Shown here one piece after another: positions 1 to 7,396 of a stretch of 64,000 nucleotides of DNA. Below the pieces are notes generated by a model. It had not been told where the DNA came from and ran no database searches. It saw only the letters and a program-made list of their open reading frames with translations. Positions within the stretch are counted from its first letter, which is position 1; each line of letters starts with the position of its first letter. The stretch is from Amycolatopsis anabasis. Its GTDB lineage: Bacteria; Actinomycetota; Actinomycetes; Mycobacteriales; Pseudonocardiaceae. The position numbers and the translations under genes were made by a program. Location of the stretch: positions 62,001 through 126,000 of the forward strand of contig NZ_VTHK01000015.1 of assembly GCF_009765355.1 (NCBI RefSeq), read 5' to 3'.

Positions 1-310
1 CCTTGCACAGCGAACGTTCGTAGTCGATGCCGTTGACGAAACTGCCCGAGGTGCACAGGTAGGCGACGACCTCCGGTTCGACGTGCAGCACGTCCCGGGT
101 CGCGGCCGCCAGGTGCTGGCTGTTGCTGACCAGCTGCGCCATCTCCATGCTGACCGGCACCGGTTCGTACGGGGTGCGCGCCAGGTGCAGGGAGACCTCC
201 ATCGGCACCCAGCGCCAGAGTTCCCGCTCCAGGGCGAGGTCGAACGGCGCGATCACGCCGATTCCCCGTTGCGCGAGCGGCCCGTCGAAGTCGAGCAGGT
301 CCAAATCCAA
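1..310 (-). CDS. Maleate cis-trans isomerase / Asp-Glu racemase family protein (partial, N-terminal part)
   Basis: The gene reads leftward out of the window, so only about the first 103 codons are present. The translation runs through RGIGVIAPFDLALERELWRW and carries CTSGSFV. That is the first active-site cysteine region of the maleate isomerase / arylmalonate decarboxylase branch of the Asp/Glu racemase fold. These enzymes use two cysteines for cis-trans isomerisation, racemisation or decarboxylation of small dicarboxylates; the second cysteine lies outside the window. I chose the TTG at 310 because GGAG precedes it by 6-7 nt. The gene diverges from a 2-hydroxyacid dehydrogenase/amidase pair, which suggests a shared acid or amide catabolic role. 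The exact substrate is unknown. Confidence 0.72.
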   Translation of the reverse strand, partial: MDLDLLDFDGPLAQRGIGVIAPFDLALERELWRWVPMEVSLHLARTPYEPVPVSMEMAQLVSNSQHLAAATRDVLHVEPEVVAYLCTSGSFVNGIDYERSLCK

Positions 311-359
311 GGTCAGCTCCCGTGACGTTCTTGAGGAGTGCCTCCGGGGTGAGTCCTCG

Positions 360-393
360 GATTGTTGACAATCATACGACCGACTCATACCGT
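360..393 (+). promoter_or_regulatory. Putative promoter with overlapping GntR-like operator
   Basis: GATTGTTGACAATC (360-373) is an inverted repeat with the half-sites ATTGT/ACAAT, fitting the general GntR pattern GT-N-AC. The -35-like TTGACA (365-370) lies inside it. TACCGT (388-393) follows after 17 bp and matches the actinobacterial TANNNT -10. Transcription would then begin at about 400, where an in-frame GTG lies, so a leaderless mRNA is possible. The regulator is not identified here. Confidence 0.4.
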
Positions 394-399
394 GTCAAC

Positions 400-1392
400 G
401 TGGCTGGCACCGAGGAATTCGCTCCGGAAGGTCCGGTGGTGGCGGTGCTGTGCGGTGATCAGCACCCCCCGGACATGCACCCCATCGAACGCGCCGCGGT
501 GGTTCGTTACACCCGCGCGGGCGGCCTGGAAGCGGCGCTGGCCGGAGCCGATGTCCTTTTTGTCTACGACTTCCTTTCCACCGCCGTGCCCGGCGCCTGG
601 CTCGCGGCGGATCGCTTGCGCTGGCTGCACATCGCGAGCGCGGGGGTGGACCCGGTGCTGTTCGACGGACTGCGGGACAGCGACGTCGTGCTGACCAACT
701 CCCGGGGCGTCTTCGACGATTCGATCGCCGAGTACGTGCTCGGGGTGATCCTGACCTTCGCCAAGGATTTCGCCCGATCGTGGGCCCTGCAAGAGGATTC
801 TTGTTGGCACCACCGGGAAACCGAGCGGATCGCGGATCGGCACGCGCTGGTGGTCGGCACCGGGCCGATCGGCCGGGCGATCGCGCGGATGCTGCGGGCC
901 GCCGGAATGCGGGTCTCCGGTGCCGGAAGGCGGGCCCGCGAGGGCGACCCGGACTTCGGCACCGTGCACGCTTCCGGCGACCTCGCCGAACACCTGCCCG
1001 GCGCCGACTACGTGGTGGCCGTGGCACCGCTGACCGAACAGACCAAGGGCCTGTTCGACGCCCGGGCGTTCGCCGCGATGAAACCGTCCGCCCGGTTCGT
1101 CAACGTGGGGCGGGGCGAGCTCGTCGTCACCGGCGACCTGGTCGAGGCCCTGCGCGCCGGGCGGATCGCCGGGGCTGCGCTGGACGTGTTCGAGACCGAA
1201 CCGCTGCCCGTCGACAGTCCACTCTGGACTATGGATAACGTGCTCGTGTCGCCGCACATGTCCGGCGACTTCATCGGCTGGCGCACCACGCTGGTCGAGG
1301 TGTTCCGGGACAACTTCGACCGGTGGCTGGCCGGTCGGCCACTGCGTAATGTCGTGGACAAGCGCCTGGGTTACGTGCCCTCGGCACGGTGA
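400..1392 (+). CDS. D-isomer specific 2-hydroxyacid dehydrogenase family protein
   Basis: NAD(P)-dependent oxidoreductase interconverting a 2-oxoacid and a D-2-hydroxyacid. The Rossmann dinucleotide motif VVGTGPIGRAIARML is clear. It is followed by the typical C-terminal stations: FVNVGRGELV (catalytic Arg region), LDVFETEPLP (Glu) and SPHMSG (His). The frame is open back to a GTG at 322, but that would overlap the divergent gene's control region. The GTG at 400 fits a leaderless transcript from the promoter at 365-393. A GTG at 436 or 439 behind GGAAGG is an alternative. The stop lies 8 bp before the amidase start, so the two are co-transcribed. The substrate cannot be read from the sequence. 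Confidence 0.85.
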   Translation: MAGTEEFAPEGPVVAVLCGDQHPPDMHPIERAAVVRYTRAGGLEAALAGADVLFVYDFLSTAVPGAWLAADRLRWLHIASAGVDPVLFDGLRDSDVVLTNSRGVFDDSIAEYVLGVILTFAKDFARSWALQEDSCWHHRETERIADRHALVVGTGPIGRAIARMLRAAGMRVSGAGRRAREGDPDFGTVHASGDLAEHLPGADYVVAVAPLTEQTKGLFDARAFAAMKPSARFVNVGRGELVVTGDLVEALRAGRIAGAALDVFETEPLPVDSPLWTMDNVLVSPHMSGDFIGWRTTLVEVFRDNFDRWLAGRPLRNVVDKRLGYVPSAR

Positions 1393-1400
1393 GGAGGAAC

Positions 1401-2810
1401 ATGGCCGTGAACACGGGCACCCTGCTGACGGCGAGCGAGCTCGTCGCGGCGTATTCCACCGGCGAGTTGTCCCCGGTGGAAGCGACCCGGGCCGCGCTGC
1501 AGGCGATCGAGGACCGCGACGGCGAATGCAACGCCTACTGCCTGGTCGACCCCGAGGTGGCGCTCGAACAGGCCCGCGCGTCGGAGATCCGGTGGCGTGA
1601 GGGCAATCCGATCGGCTGGCTGGACGGGGTGCCGACCTCGATCAAGGACATGTTCCTCACCCAGGGCTGGCCCACCCTGCGGGGTTCCCGGGCGATCGAT
1701 CCGGAGCAGCCGTGGGACGTCGACAGCCCGGTGACCGCGCGCCTGCGGGAGAACGGCCTGGTGTTCCTCGGCAAGACCACCACCCCGGAACTCGCCTGGA
1801 AGGGCGTGACCGACAGCCCGCTGACCGGGATCACCCGGAACCCGTGGGATCCGTCGAAGACGGCGGGCGGGTCCAGCGGCGGCAGCGCGGCCGCGGTGGC
1901 CGCCGGGATGGGCGAGCTCTCCGTGGGCACGGACGGCGGCGGTTCGGTCCGGATCCCCGCGTCGTTCTGCGGGATCGTCGGGTTCAAACCGACGCACGGC
2001 CGGATCCCGCTGTTCCCGGCCAGCCCGTTCGGCCCGCTCTCGCACGCGGGGCCGATGGCGCGGTCGGTGGACGACGTGGCCCTGATGCTGGATGTGCTGG
2101 CGCTGCCCGACTACCGGGATCCGAGCGCCCTCCCGCCGAACCTGAGCCCGTTCCGGGAAGCGGTGCGCCGGGATGTGCGCGGCCTCAACGCCGCGTACTC
2201 GCCGACGCTCGGCTACGTGCACGTCGATCCGGAGGTCGCCGGGATCGTCGCGTCGGTGGTCGCCGCGCTCGGCGAGGCCGGGCTGCACATCGAGGAGACC
2301 GACCCCGGTTTCGCGGCCCCGAAGGAAGCCTTCGACGTGCTCTGGTCGACCGGCGCGGCGAAGTGGCTGGACACCTTCCCGGCCGAAGCCGCCGAGCAGG
2401 TCGATCCGGGCCTGCGCCGGGTGTGGGCGGAAGGGCGGACCTACTCCGCGGGCGAGTACCTCGCGGCGAACGCCGAACGCGCCGCGCTGGGCATCCAGAT
2501 GGGCGAGTTCCACACCCGCCACGACGTGCTGCTCACCCCGACCGTCCCGATCCCGCCGTTCGAGGCCGGGCACGAGGTGCCGGTGGACAGCGGGCTGAAG
2601 GGCTGGCCGGAGTGGACCCCGTTCACCTACCCGTTCAACATGACGCAACAGCCGGCGATCAGCGTTCCGGCCGGGGTCACGGCGAGCGGGCTGCCGGTCG
2701 GCCTGCAGATCGTCGGTCCCCGGCACTCGGACGATCTGGTGCTCGCGGTGGCCAAACTGGTCGAGGAGATCCGCCCGTGGCCCACCGACCGCCCCGCCGG
2801 TTCGCGCTGA
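1401..2810 (+). CDS. Amidase signature family amidohydrolase
   Basis: This 469-residue protein is the usual length for amidase-signature enzymes such as GatA-like amidases. The Ser-cisSer-Lys triad can be placed: Lys82 in TSIKDMF, cis-Ser158 in TAGGSSGGSAA and the nucleophile Ser182 in GTDGGGSVRIPA. The ATG follows GAGGAGG at ideal distance and lies 8 bp after the dehydrogenase stop. It hydrolyses a carboxamide to acid plus ammonia. No gatB or gatC lies nearby, so a catabolic amidase is more likely than the tRNA amidotransferase subunit. Its neighbours suggest the released acid is reduced or isomerised further. Confidence 0.88.
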   Translation: MAVNTGTLLTASELVAAYSTGELSPVEATRAALQAIEDRDGECNAYCLVDPEVALEQARASEIRWREGNPIGWLDGVPTSIKDMFLTQGWPTLRGSRAIDPEQPWDVDSPVTARLRENGLVFLGKTTTPELAWKGVTDSPLTGITRNPWDPSKTAGGSSGGSAAAVAAGMGELSVGTDGGGSVRIPASFCGIVGFKPTHGRIPLFPASPFGPLSHAGPMARSVDDVALMLDVLALPDYRDPSALPPNLSPFREAVRRDVRGLNAAYSPTLGYVHVDPEVAGIVASVVAALGEAGLHIEETDPGFAAPKEAFDVLWSTGAAKWLDTFPAEAAEQVDPGLRRVWAEGRTYSAGEYLAANAERAALGIQMGEFHTRHDVLLTPTVPIPPFEAGHEVPVDSGLKGWPEWTPFTYPFNMTQQPAISVPAGVTASGLPVGLQIVGPRHSDDLVLAVAKLVEEIRPWPTDRPAGSR

Positions 2811-2869
2811 CCCGGCAGCTGGAGTTACTCCACGATGCATCGATCCAGCACATGTGATCTGCTGGAACC

Positions 2870-3844
2870 ATGCGTAGGACGACTTTGGGCAAGAGCGGAC
2901 TGGACGTATCGAGGATCGCCTTCGGGACCTGGCAGCTCGGTGGCGACTGGGGCTCGTTCGACGAGGAAACGGCGATCGGCGCCATCCGGCACGCGCGCGA
3001 ACTCGGCGTGAACTTCTTCGACACCGCGCAGGCCTACGGCTTCGGCAAGTCCGAGGCGTTGCTGGGCAAGGCGTTGCGGGACGAGCTCAAGCGCGACCGG
3101 GACAGCCTGGTGATCGCCACCAAGGGCGGGATCGACCCCGGCGGGGAGCGGCCGCGCGACGCGGGCCGCGCCTACCTGCGCAAGGGCGTCGAGGAGAGCC
3201 TGCGCTACCTCGAGCTGGACCACATCGACCTCTACCAGGTGCACTGGCCCGACGTGGACACCCCGGCCGAGGAGACCGCGAACGCGCTGCAGGAGCTCGT
3301 CGACGAAGGCAAGATCCGGCACGTGGGCGTGTCGAACTACAACGCCGCGCAGCTCGCCGACTTCGACCGGACCCGGCCGGTGGAGACGCTGCAACCGCCG
3401 TACCACCTGTTCCGCCGGGCCATCGAAGACGACCCGCTGCCGTATGCGCGGGAACACAACATCGGGGTGCTGGTGTACAGCCCGCTCGGCAGCGGGCTGC
3501 TGACCGGCGCGCTCACGCCGGAGAGCACGTTCGAGCCGAGTGACTGGCGGTCCAAGGCGACCGCGTTCCAGGGCGAGAGCCTGCGGCGCAACGTGGCGGT
3601 CGTGGACGAGCTGAAATCTTTCGCCGCGGCCAGGAACGCGACGGTCAGCCAGCTGGCGATCGCGTGGACGCTGGCGAAACCGGGGGTGCACGTGGCGATC
3701 GTCGGCGCGCGCAAGCCGAAGAACATCGAGGACAGCCTGGCGGCCGCCGAACTGGACCTCTCCGCCGAGGACGTCACCGAGATCGAGCGGATCACCGCGC
3801 AGGGCGTCCAGGTTGACGGCGCGAGCCCGGAAGGCGTCGCGTAG
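2870..3844 (+). CDS. Aldo/keto reductase
   Basis: NADPH-dependent (beta/alpha)8-barrel carbonyl reductase of 324 aa. The catalytic tetrad is visible: Asp51 and Tyr56 (FDTAQAYG), Lys85 (IATKGG) and His125 (YQVHWPD). The C-terminal cofactor-binding part contains VHVAIVGARKPKNIEDSL, typical of the AKR11/AKR13-like bacterial group. It starts 59 bp after the amidase, so it may be read from the same transcript or from its own promoter. The gene ends 5 bp before a long inverted repeat shared with the convergent pqq operon. Substrate unknown. Confidence 0.88.
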   Translation: MRRTTLGKSGLDVSRIAFGTWQLGGDWGSFDEETAIGAIRHARELGVNFFDTAQAYGFGKSEALLGKALRDELKRDRDSLVIATKGGIDPGGERPRDAGRAYLRKGVEESLRYLELDHIDLYQVHWPDVDTPAEETANALQELVDEGKIRHVGVSNYNAAQLADFDRTRPVETLQPPYHLFRRAIEDDPLPYAREHNIGVLVYSPLGSGLLTGALTPESTFEPSDWRSKATAFQGESLRRNVAVVDELKSFAAARNATVSQLAIAWTLAKPGVHVAIVGARKPKNIEDSLAAAELDLSAEDVTEIERITAQGVQVDGASPEGVA

Positions 3845-3849
3845 CGGGT

Positions 3850-3902
3850 GTCGTGAAGGACTCCTTCGGGACGCCTGGCGACCCGAAGGAGTCCTTCACG
3901 AC
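3850..3902. terminator. Bidirectional inverted-repeat terminator between aldo/keto reductase and pqqB
   Basis: Two perfect 21-nt arms (3850-3870 and 3882-3902) are separated by an 11-nt loop. Each arm contains the smaller palindrome GAAGGACTCCTTC. There is no T tract, as is common in actinomycetes. It lies between convergent genes and could end both transcripts. The outer arm begins GTCGTG and ends CACGAC, like the repeat family at 30470, 35815 and 47879. Confidence 0.7.
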
Positions 3903-3978
3903 GCCGACTCCTTGCGGTGCTCGCGGCAACCCGATTCACTCGTGGTGGTGCGGGGAATCGGCCCCGCCCGATCACGGG

Positions 3979-4872
3979 TCAGAGGTCGAGGCGGGTGCCA
4001 TCAGGAGGGAGGTCGATATTGAAGGTGAGCACCTCGGCGTGTTCCGGGGTGGCGGGATCCACCAGGGGATTGGTGTTGTTGAGGTGGGTGTAGGCCCAGC
4101 GGACTCCGCGGTGGCCGGGCAGTGCGCGCCGGATGCGGGCCAGGCTGCCGTGGTCACCGGCGATCGGGAGGTGACCCATGGCGTGCTGGACGCCGTCGGC
4201 CACTCCCGACCGGGTCGCGCCGGACATTTCCGCCGCGGCGTAGAAGGTTCCGTCGATCAGCGCGTAACTCGCGCCCGACGCGAACTCGTCGAAACCGGGT
4301 GGCCAGTCCGCCAGGCAGGGCGCGTAGACGAGCACACCACCGGTCGCCGGGTCTTCGATCCGGTACGCGACCACCCACGGTCCGTCCACTGTGGACGTGG
4401 CGGCGTACTTGGGATGCTTGTCGCTGACCGGCAGCACGCTGACGCGGAGATCGCCAATGTCCACTTCGGACTCCACGGGCAGCCAGTCCCAGGCGCCGTA
4501 CGCGTCGACGATCTCGCGCAGGGGGAACTCGTCGCGCACCGCGTGCAGGACGGCTTTCGGGGCCCACACCCGTAGCCCGGCGGCGCCGCGCAGCAGGAGC
4601 AGGCCGAGCGTGTGGTCCAGCTCGGCGTCGGTGAGCAGGGCGCCGCGGATCGGGGTGTCCCGCGGGCCCGGGCCCGCGGCGAGTTCGGGCGTGGCCAGGA
4701 TCTGCGCGCGGAGGTCGGGTGCGGCGTTGACCAGGTACCAGGCCTGGCCGTCCGCGCTGACGGCCAGGCAGTCCTGGGCACGCGGCGGGGCGCCGGAGAC
4801 ACACCGGGCGCAGGCGCAGTTCCACTGCGGGAAGCCGCCGCCGGCCGCCGTGCCGAGCAGTACCGCCCTCAT
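3979..4872 (-). CDS. pqqB: PqqB, metallo-beta-lactamase-fold protein of PQQ biosynthesis
   Basis: 297 residues, starting MRAVLLGTAAGGGFPQWNC, the highly conserved PqqB N-terminus, with the CACARC cysteines. The metallo-hydrolase fold stations are present: LLTDAELDHTLGLLLL, LPIAGDHGSL and YTHLNNTNPL. PqqB is thought to hydroxylate the tyrosine-derived part of the PQQ intermediate and/or act as a carrier. Here it is the last gene of the operon. Its ATG overlaps the pqqE stop (ATGA), so the two are translationally coupled. The canonical order is usually pqqABCDE; B is at the 3' end here, as in other actinobacterial pqq operons. Confidence 0.95.
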   Translation of the reverse strand: MRAVLLGTAAGGGFPQWNCACARCVSGAPPRAQDCLAVSADGQAWYLVNAAPDLRAQILATPELAAGPGPRDTPIRGALLTDAELDHTLGLLLLRGAAGLRVWAPKAVLHAVRDEFPLREIVDAYGAWDWLPVESEVDIGDLRVSVLPVSDKHPKYAATSTVDGPWVVAYRIEDPATGGVLVYAPCLADWPPGFDEFASGASYALIDGTFYAAAEMSGATRSGVADGVQHAMGHLPIAGDHGSLARIRRALPGHRGVRWAYTHLNNTNPLVDPATPEHAEVLTFNIDLPPDGTRLDL

Positions 4873-5948
4873 CGCGCGCCGCGCATGACGAATTCCGGCG
4901 AACCGGCCGGTTCGGCGAGGACGGCGTCCACCAGTGCGCGGTGCGGGGACAGCGAGCAGATCGGATCGGTCGCCGCGGCGTCCCCGGTGAGCAGGAACGC
5001 CTGGCACCGGCAGCCGCCGAAGTCGACGGTCCGGCGGTCGCAGGTGCGGCACGGCGCGGGCATCCAGTCCTCGCCCCGGAACGCGTTGAAGGAATCGGAC
5101 TCGTACCAGATCTCGGCAAGCGGCCGCCGCCGCACGGTGTCCAGGGTCAGCGTGTCGATCGCGCTCGCCGCCGGGCAGGGGAGCACGGTCCCGTCCGGCG
5201 CGACGGTCAGCTGCCGCGCGCCCCAGCCGTACATGCACGGTTTCGGGTAGGGCTCGTAGTAGTCGGCGACCACGTAGATGATCTCCATCCGCCCGCGCAG
5301 CCGCGCGGTCTCGGCGCGGACGATCGGTTCGGCCGCGGCGAGTTGCTCGCGGGTCGGCATCAGCGCCGCGCGGTTGCGCAGCGCCCAGCCGTAGTACTGG
5401 GTGTTGGCCAGTTCGAGCCGGTCGGCGCCCAGGCGTTCGGCCAGCGCGATGATCTCGGCCAGCTGGTCGTGGTTCGCCCGGTGCAGCACCACGTTCACGC
5501 TCAGCGGCAATCCGGATTCCTTGATCACCCGGGCCGCGGCGAGCTTGTGGTCGTGGGCCCGCGTCCCGGCGATCAGGTTCGCGCGCGCGGAATCCGCGGC
5601 CTGGACCGAGAGTTGCACGTGCGCGAGGCCGCGGTCGACGAGATCGGCCAGTCGCGGCGCGGTCAGGCCGAGCCCGCTGGTGACCAGGTTGACGTAGCAG
5701 CCCAGCCGCGTCGTGTGGTCGACGAGTTCGGGCAGGTCCGGCCGGGCCAGGGGCTCGCCGCCGGACAGATGTACTTGCAGCACCCCGAGTTCGCGGGCCT
5801 GGTCGAATACGGAACGCCATTCCGCGGTGCCGAGTTCGACGTCGCGCGCGGCGAGTTCGACCGGGTTCGAGCAGTACGGGCAGTGCAACGGGCAGCGATG
5901 GGTCAGCTCGGCCAGCAAGCCCAGCGGAGGTTGGGTTGTCACGTCCAT
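4869..5948 (-). CDS. pqqE: PqqE, radical SAM/SPASM enzyme of PQQ biosynthesis
   Basis: Radical SAM enzyme that forms the Glu-Tyr carbon-carbon crosslink in the PqqA peptide, with PqqD as chaperone. The CxxxCxxC cluster motif is C19, C23 and C26 (RCPLHCPYC), and SGGEP follows. The C-terminal SPASM cysteines for auxiliary clusters are in PKPCMYGWG, LPCPAAS and CRTCDRRTVDFGGCRCQAF. The length of 359 aa is normal. The ATG at 5948 is the PqqE-like start (MDVTTQPPLGLLAELTHRC) and overlaps the end of pqqD by 10 bp. Mycofactocin MftC was considered, but the operon holds pqqA, C, D and B, not mft genes. Confidence 0.95.
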   Translation of the reverse strand: MDVTTQPPLGLLAELTHRCPLHCPYCSNPVELAARDVELGTAEWRSVFDQARELGVLQVHLSGGEPLARPDLPELVDHTTRLGCYVNLVTSGLGLTAPRLADLVDRGLAHVQLSVQAADSARANLIAGTRAHDHKLAAARVIKESGLPLSVNVVLHRANHDQLAEIIALAERLGADRLELANTQYYGWALRNRAALMPTREQLAAAEPIVRAETARLRGRMEIIYVVADYYEPYPKPCMYGWGARQLTVAPDGTVLPCPAASAIDTLTLDTVRRRPLAEIWYESDSFNAFRGEDWMPAPCRTCDRRTVDFGGCRCQAFLLTGDAAATDPICSLSPHRALVDAVLAEPAGSPEFVMRGAR

Positions 5949-6211
5949 TCCACCACCCGTCGGTCGGCGAGGCGGGCCAGCACGTCGAGCACGTCCTGCC
6001 CGCGCACCCCGGTGTAGCGGGCGCCGAGCGCGGCCGTGATCCGCTCGACGGTCGCCTCGCCGTCGCACAGTTCCAGGACGGCCGCGGCCGTCGCGTTGGG
6101 CACCAGCACACCTTCCGGGAACAGCAGGACGTGCGTTTCCCGGACGTGGTCGTAGGTCAGCCGCACACCGTGGCACAGCCGGGGTTTCGCGTCCGTGCCG
6201 GGGGCGGTCAT
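5939..6211 (-). CDS. pqqD: PqqD, peptide chaperone of PQQ biosynthesis
   Basis: A 90-residue RiPP recognition element protein that binds PqqA and presents it to PqqE. The sequence contains KPRLCHGVRLTYDHVRETHV and VPNATAAAVLELCDGEATVE, matching the small PqqD winged-helix fold. It starts at the ATG at 6211, overlapping the pqqC stop by 4 bp, and ends inside the start of pqqE. It is a separate protein here, neither fused to PqqC nor to PqqE. Confidence 0.93.
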   Translation of the reverse strand: MTAPGTDAKPRLCHGVRLTYDHVRETHVLLFPEGVLVPNATAAAVLELCDGEATVERITAALGARYTGVRGQDVLDVLARLADRRVVEWT

Positions 6212-6909
6212 TGTTTGCTCGCCGCCCGTTCGATCGCGTCCAGCATCGACCACAGCACGTCGCATTTGAACGACAGCGCCGCCACCGCGGCGTCCTGTTG
6301 CTCCCGCGTCACCGAGTACCGCACGACGATGTCCACTGTGGACTTTCCTTCGCCGGAGACCGCGTCGATCCGGTTGGTGAAGTAGGCCAGGTCCTCGGCG
6401 CGGATCCACGGATAGCGGGCGAGCATGTCGCTGACCCGGCGGCGCATCAGGTGCCCGGCGAACATCTCGGTCAGCCCGGAGGCGACCGCCTCCACCCAGG
6501 GTCTGGTGCGGGCGAAGGTGACATACGCGTCGACCGCGAACCGGACCCCGGGCGCGACATGCCGTTCGTCGAGGACCTCATCGGGGTCGAGCCCCACCGC
6601 CTCGCACAGCCGCAGCCAGCGCCGGGTTCCGCCCTCGTCCCCGTCGCGGCCGTCGTGGTAGTGGATCCGGTCGATCCAGGCCCGGCGCACCTCGGGCACC
6701 GGGCAGTTGGCGATGATCGCGGCGTCCTTCTGCGGCAGCATGCGCTGGTAGTACCAGCGGTTGGCGGCCCACATCTTCAGTTCGTGCTCGCTGAGGCTGC
6801 CGTCGTGGAGGCGGTGGTGGAACGGATGGGTTCCCCAGTACCGGTGGGAGAGTCCGCGCAACGCGGCGACGAACTCGGTTTCGTTCAGGGGGCGGACGGG
6901 CGGGTTCAT
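6208..6909 (-). CDS. pqqC: PqqC, pyrroloquinoline-quinone synthase
   Basis: Cofactor-free oxidase that catalyses the final ring closure and eight-electron oxidation giving PQQ. It is 233 aa, a normal length, all-helical like haem oxygenase/TenA folds. Family stretches are HPFHHRLHDG, WAANRWYYQRMLPQKDAAI, HYHDG and LTEMFAGHLMRRRVSDML. The ATG lies about 60 bp after pqqA. It has 4 bp overlap with pqqD, so translation is probably coupled. Confidence 0.95.
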   Translation of the reverse strand: MNPPVRPLNETEFVAALRGLSHRYWGTHPFHHRLHDGSLSEHELKMWAANRWYYQRMLPQKDAAIIANCPVPEVRRAWIDRIHYHDGRDGDEGGTRRWLRLCEAVGLDPDEVLDERHVAPGVRFAVDAYVTFARTRPWVEAVASGLTEMFAGHLMRRRVSDMLARYPWIRAEDLAYFTNRIDAVSGEGKSTVDIVVRYSVTREQQDAAVAALSFKCDVLWSMLDAIERAASKQ

Positions 6910-6969
6910 GCGCTGCCTCCACTGGTGGCGGCGGGGATCGGGGTGCCCGATCCCCGCCGGTCGCAGGAT

Positions 6970-7068
6970 TCACTCCATGCGAGCCGCGTACGCGGTCACT
7001 TCCATCGGTGTTTCGTACTCGACGAAGTCCGGTGTGGTCCAGACCTCGCACTGGGTAGTGTTTTCCAT
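6970..7068 (-). CDS. pqqA: PqqA, PQQ precursor peptide
   Basis: A 32-residue ORF, too short for usual gene calling, starting MENTTQCEVWTTPDFVEYE. The invariant Glu and Tyr that become PQQ are E23 and Y27 in EVTAY, with the required three-residue spacing. A strong GAGGAG site precedes the ATG. It is the first gene of the operon, 60 bp upstream of pqqC. In other species this leader gene is far more strongly expressed than the enzyme genes; no hairpin was confirmed in the pqqA-pqqC gap. Confidence 0.95.
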   Translation of the reverse strand: MENTTQCEVWTTPDFVEYETPMEVTAYAARME

Positions 7069-7396
7069 AGTGCACTCCTCGGATCAATGACGGTCGAGCG
7101 CTGGACCGTCTACCTGCGAGCCCATGGGGGCATGACGACAGTAGGAGCCTTGCCCCATCGGACGCCATAGCTGACAGGTATGAAACGGGGTTATCCACCG
7201 TACGTCGCCTTGCTGGCCGAACCCCTTTGTAAAGAGGGTTACCTATTGTATCTCACATACATCTGATGTATGCGCTTTCTGGCACCCGATTGGTGGTGCC
7301 CTGTCCGCTACCTTCCGTGCTTGTATGCGTCCGGGTGGGTGTATCCCCGCCTCCGCCGCCTGAAGCTCCCCGTCAGCTCGAAGGAGGCCCACAGAG
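7069..7396. promoter_or_regulatory. Shared divergent control region of pqqA and the PQQ sugar dehydrogenase
   Basis: This 328-bp gap between divergent genes holds a perfect 17-bp palindrome, CATACATC-T-GATGTATG (7256-7272). It lies in a locally AT-rich stretch, so it is a good candidate operator co-regulating cofactor synthesis and the cofactor-using enzyme. GAAGGAGG (about 7380-7387) is the ribosome binding site for the dehydrogenase. No gene was seen in the gap. Confidence 0.45.

Noticed and set aside
385..1257. Long ORFs on the strand opposite the 2-hydroxyacid dehydrogenase
   Set aside because: High-GC shadow frame, rich in Arg/Gly/Pro with no domain; the forward protein has clear motifs.
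1371..2840. 489-codon ORF antisense to the amidase
   Set aside because: Antisense shadow of a gene with an identifiable catalytic triad; no recognisable domain.
4869..5948. Radical SAM gene as a mycofactocin (MftC) or FxsB enzyme
   Set aside because: Flanked by pqqA, pqqC, pqqD and pqqB with overlapping ends; the assignment to PqqE is secure.
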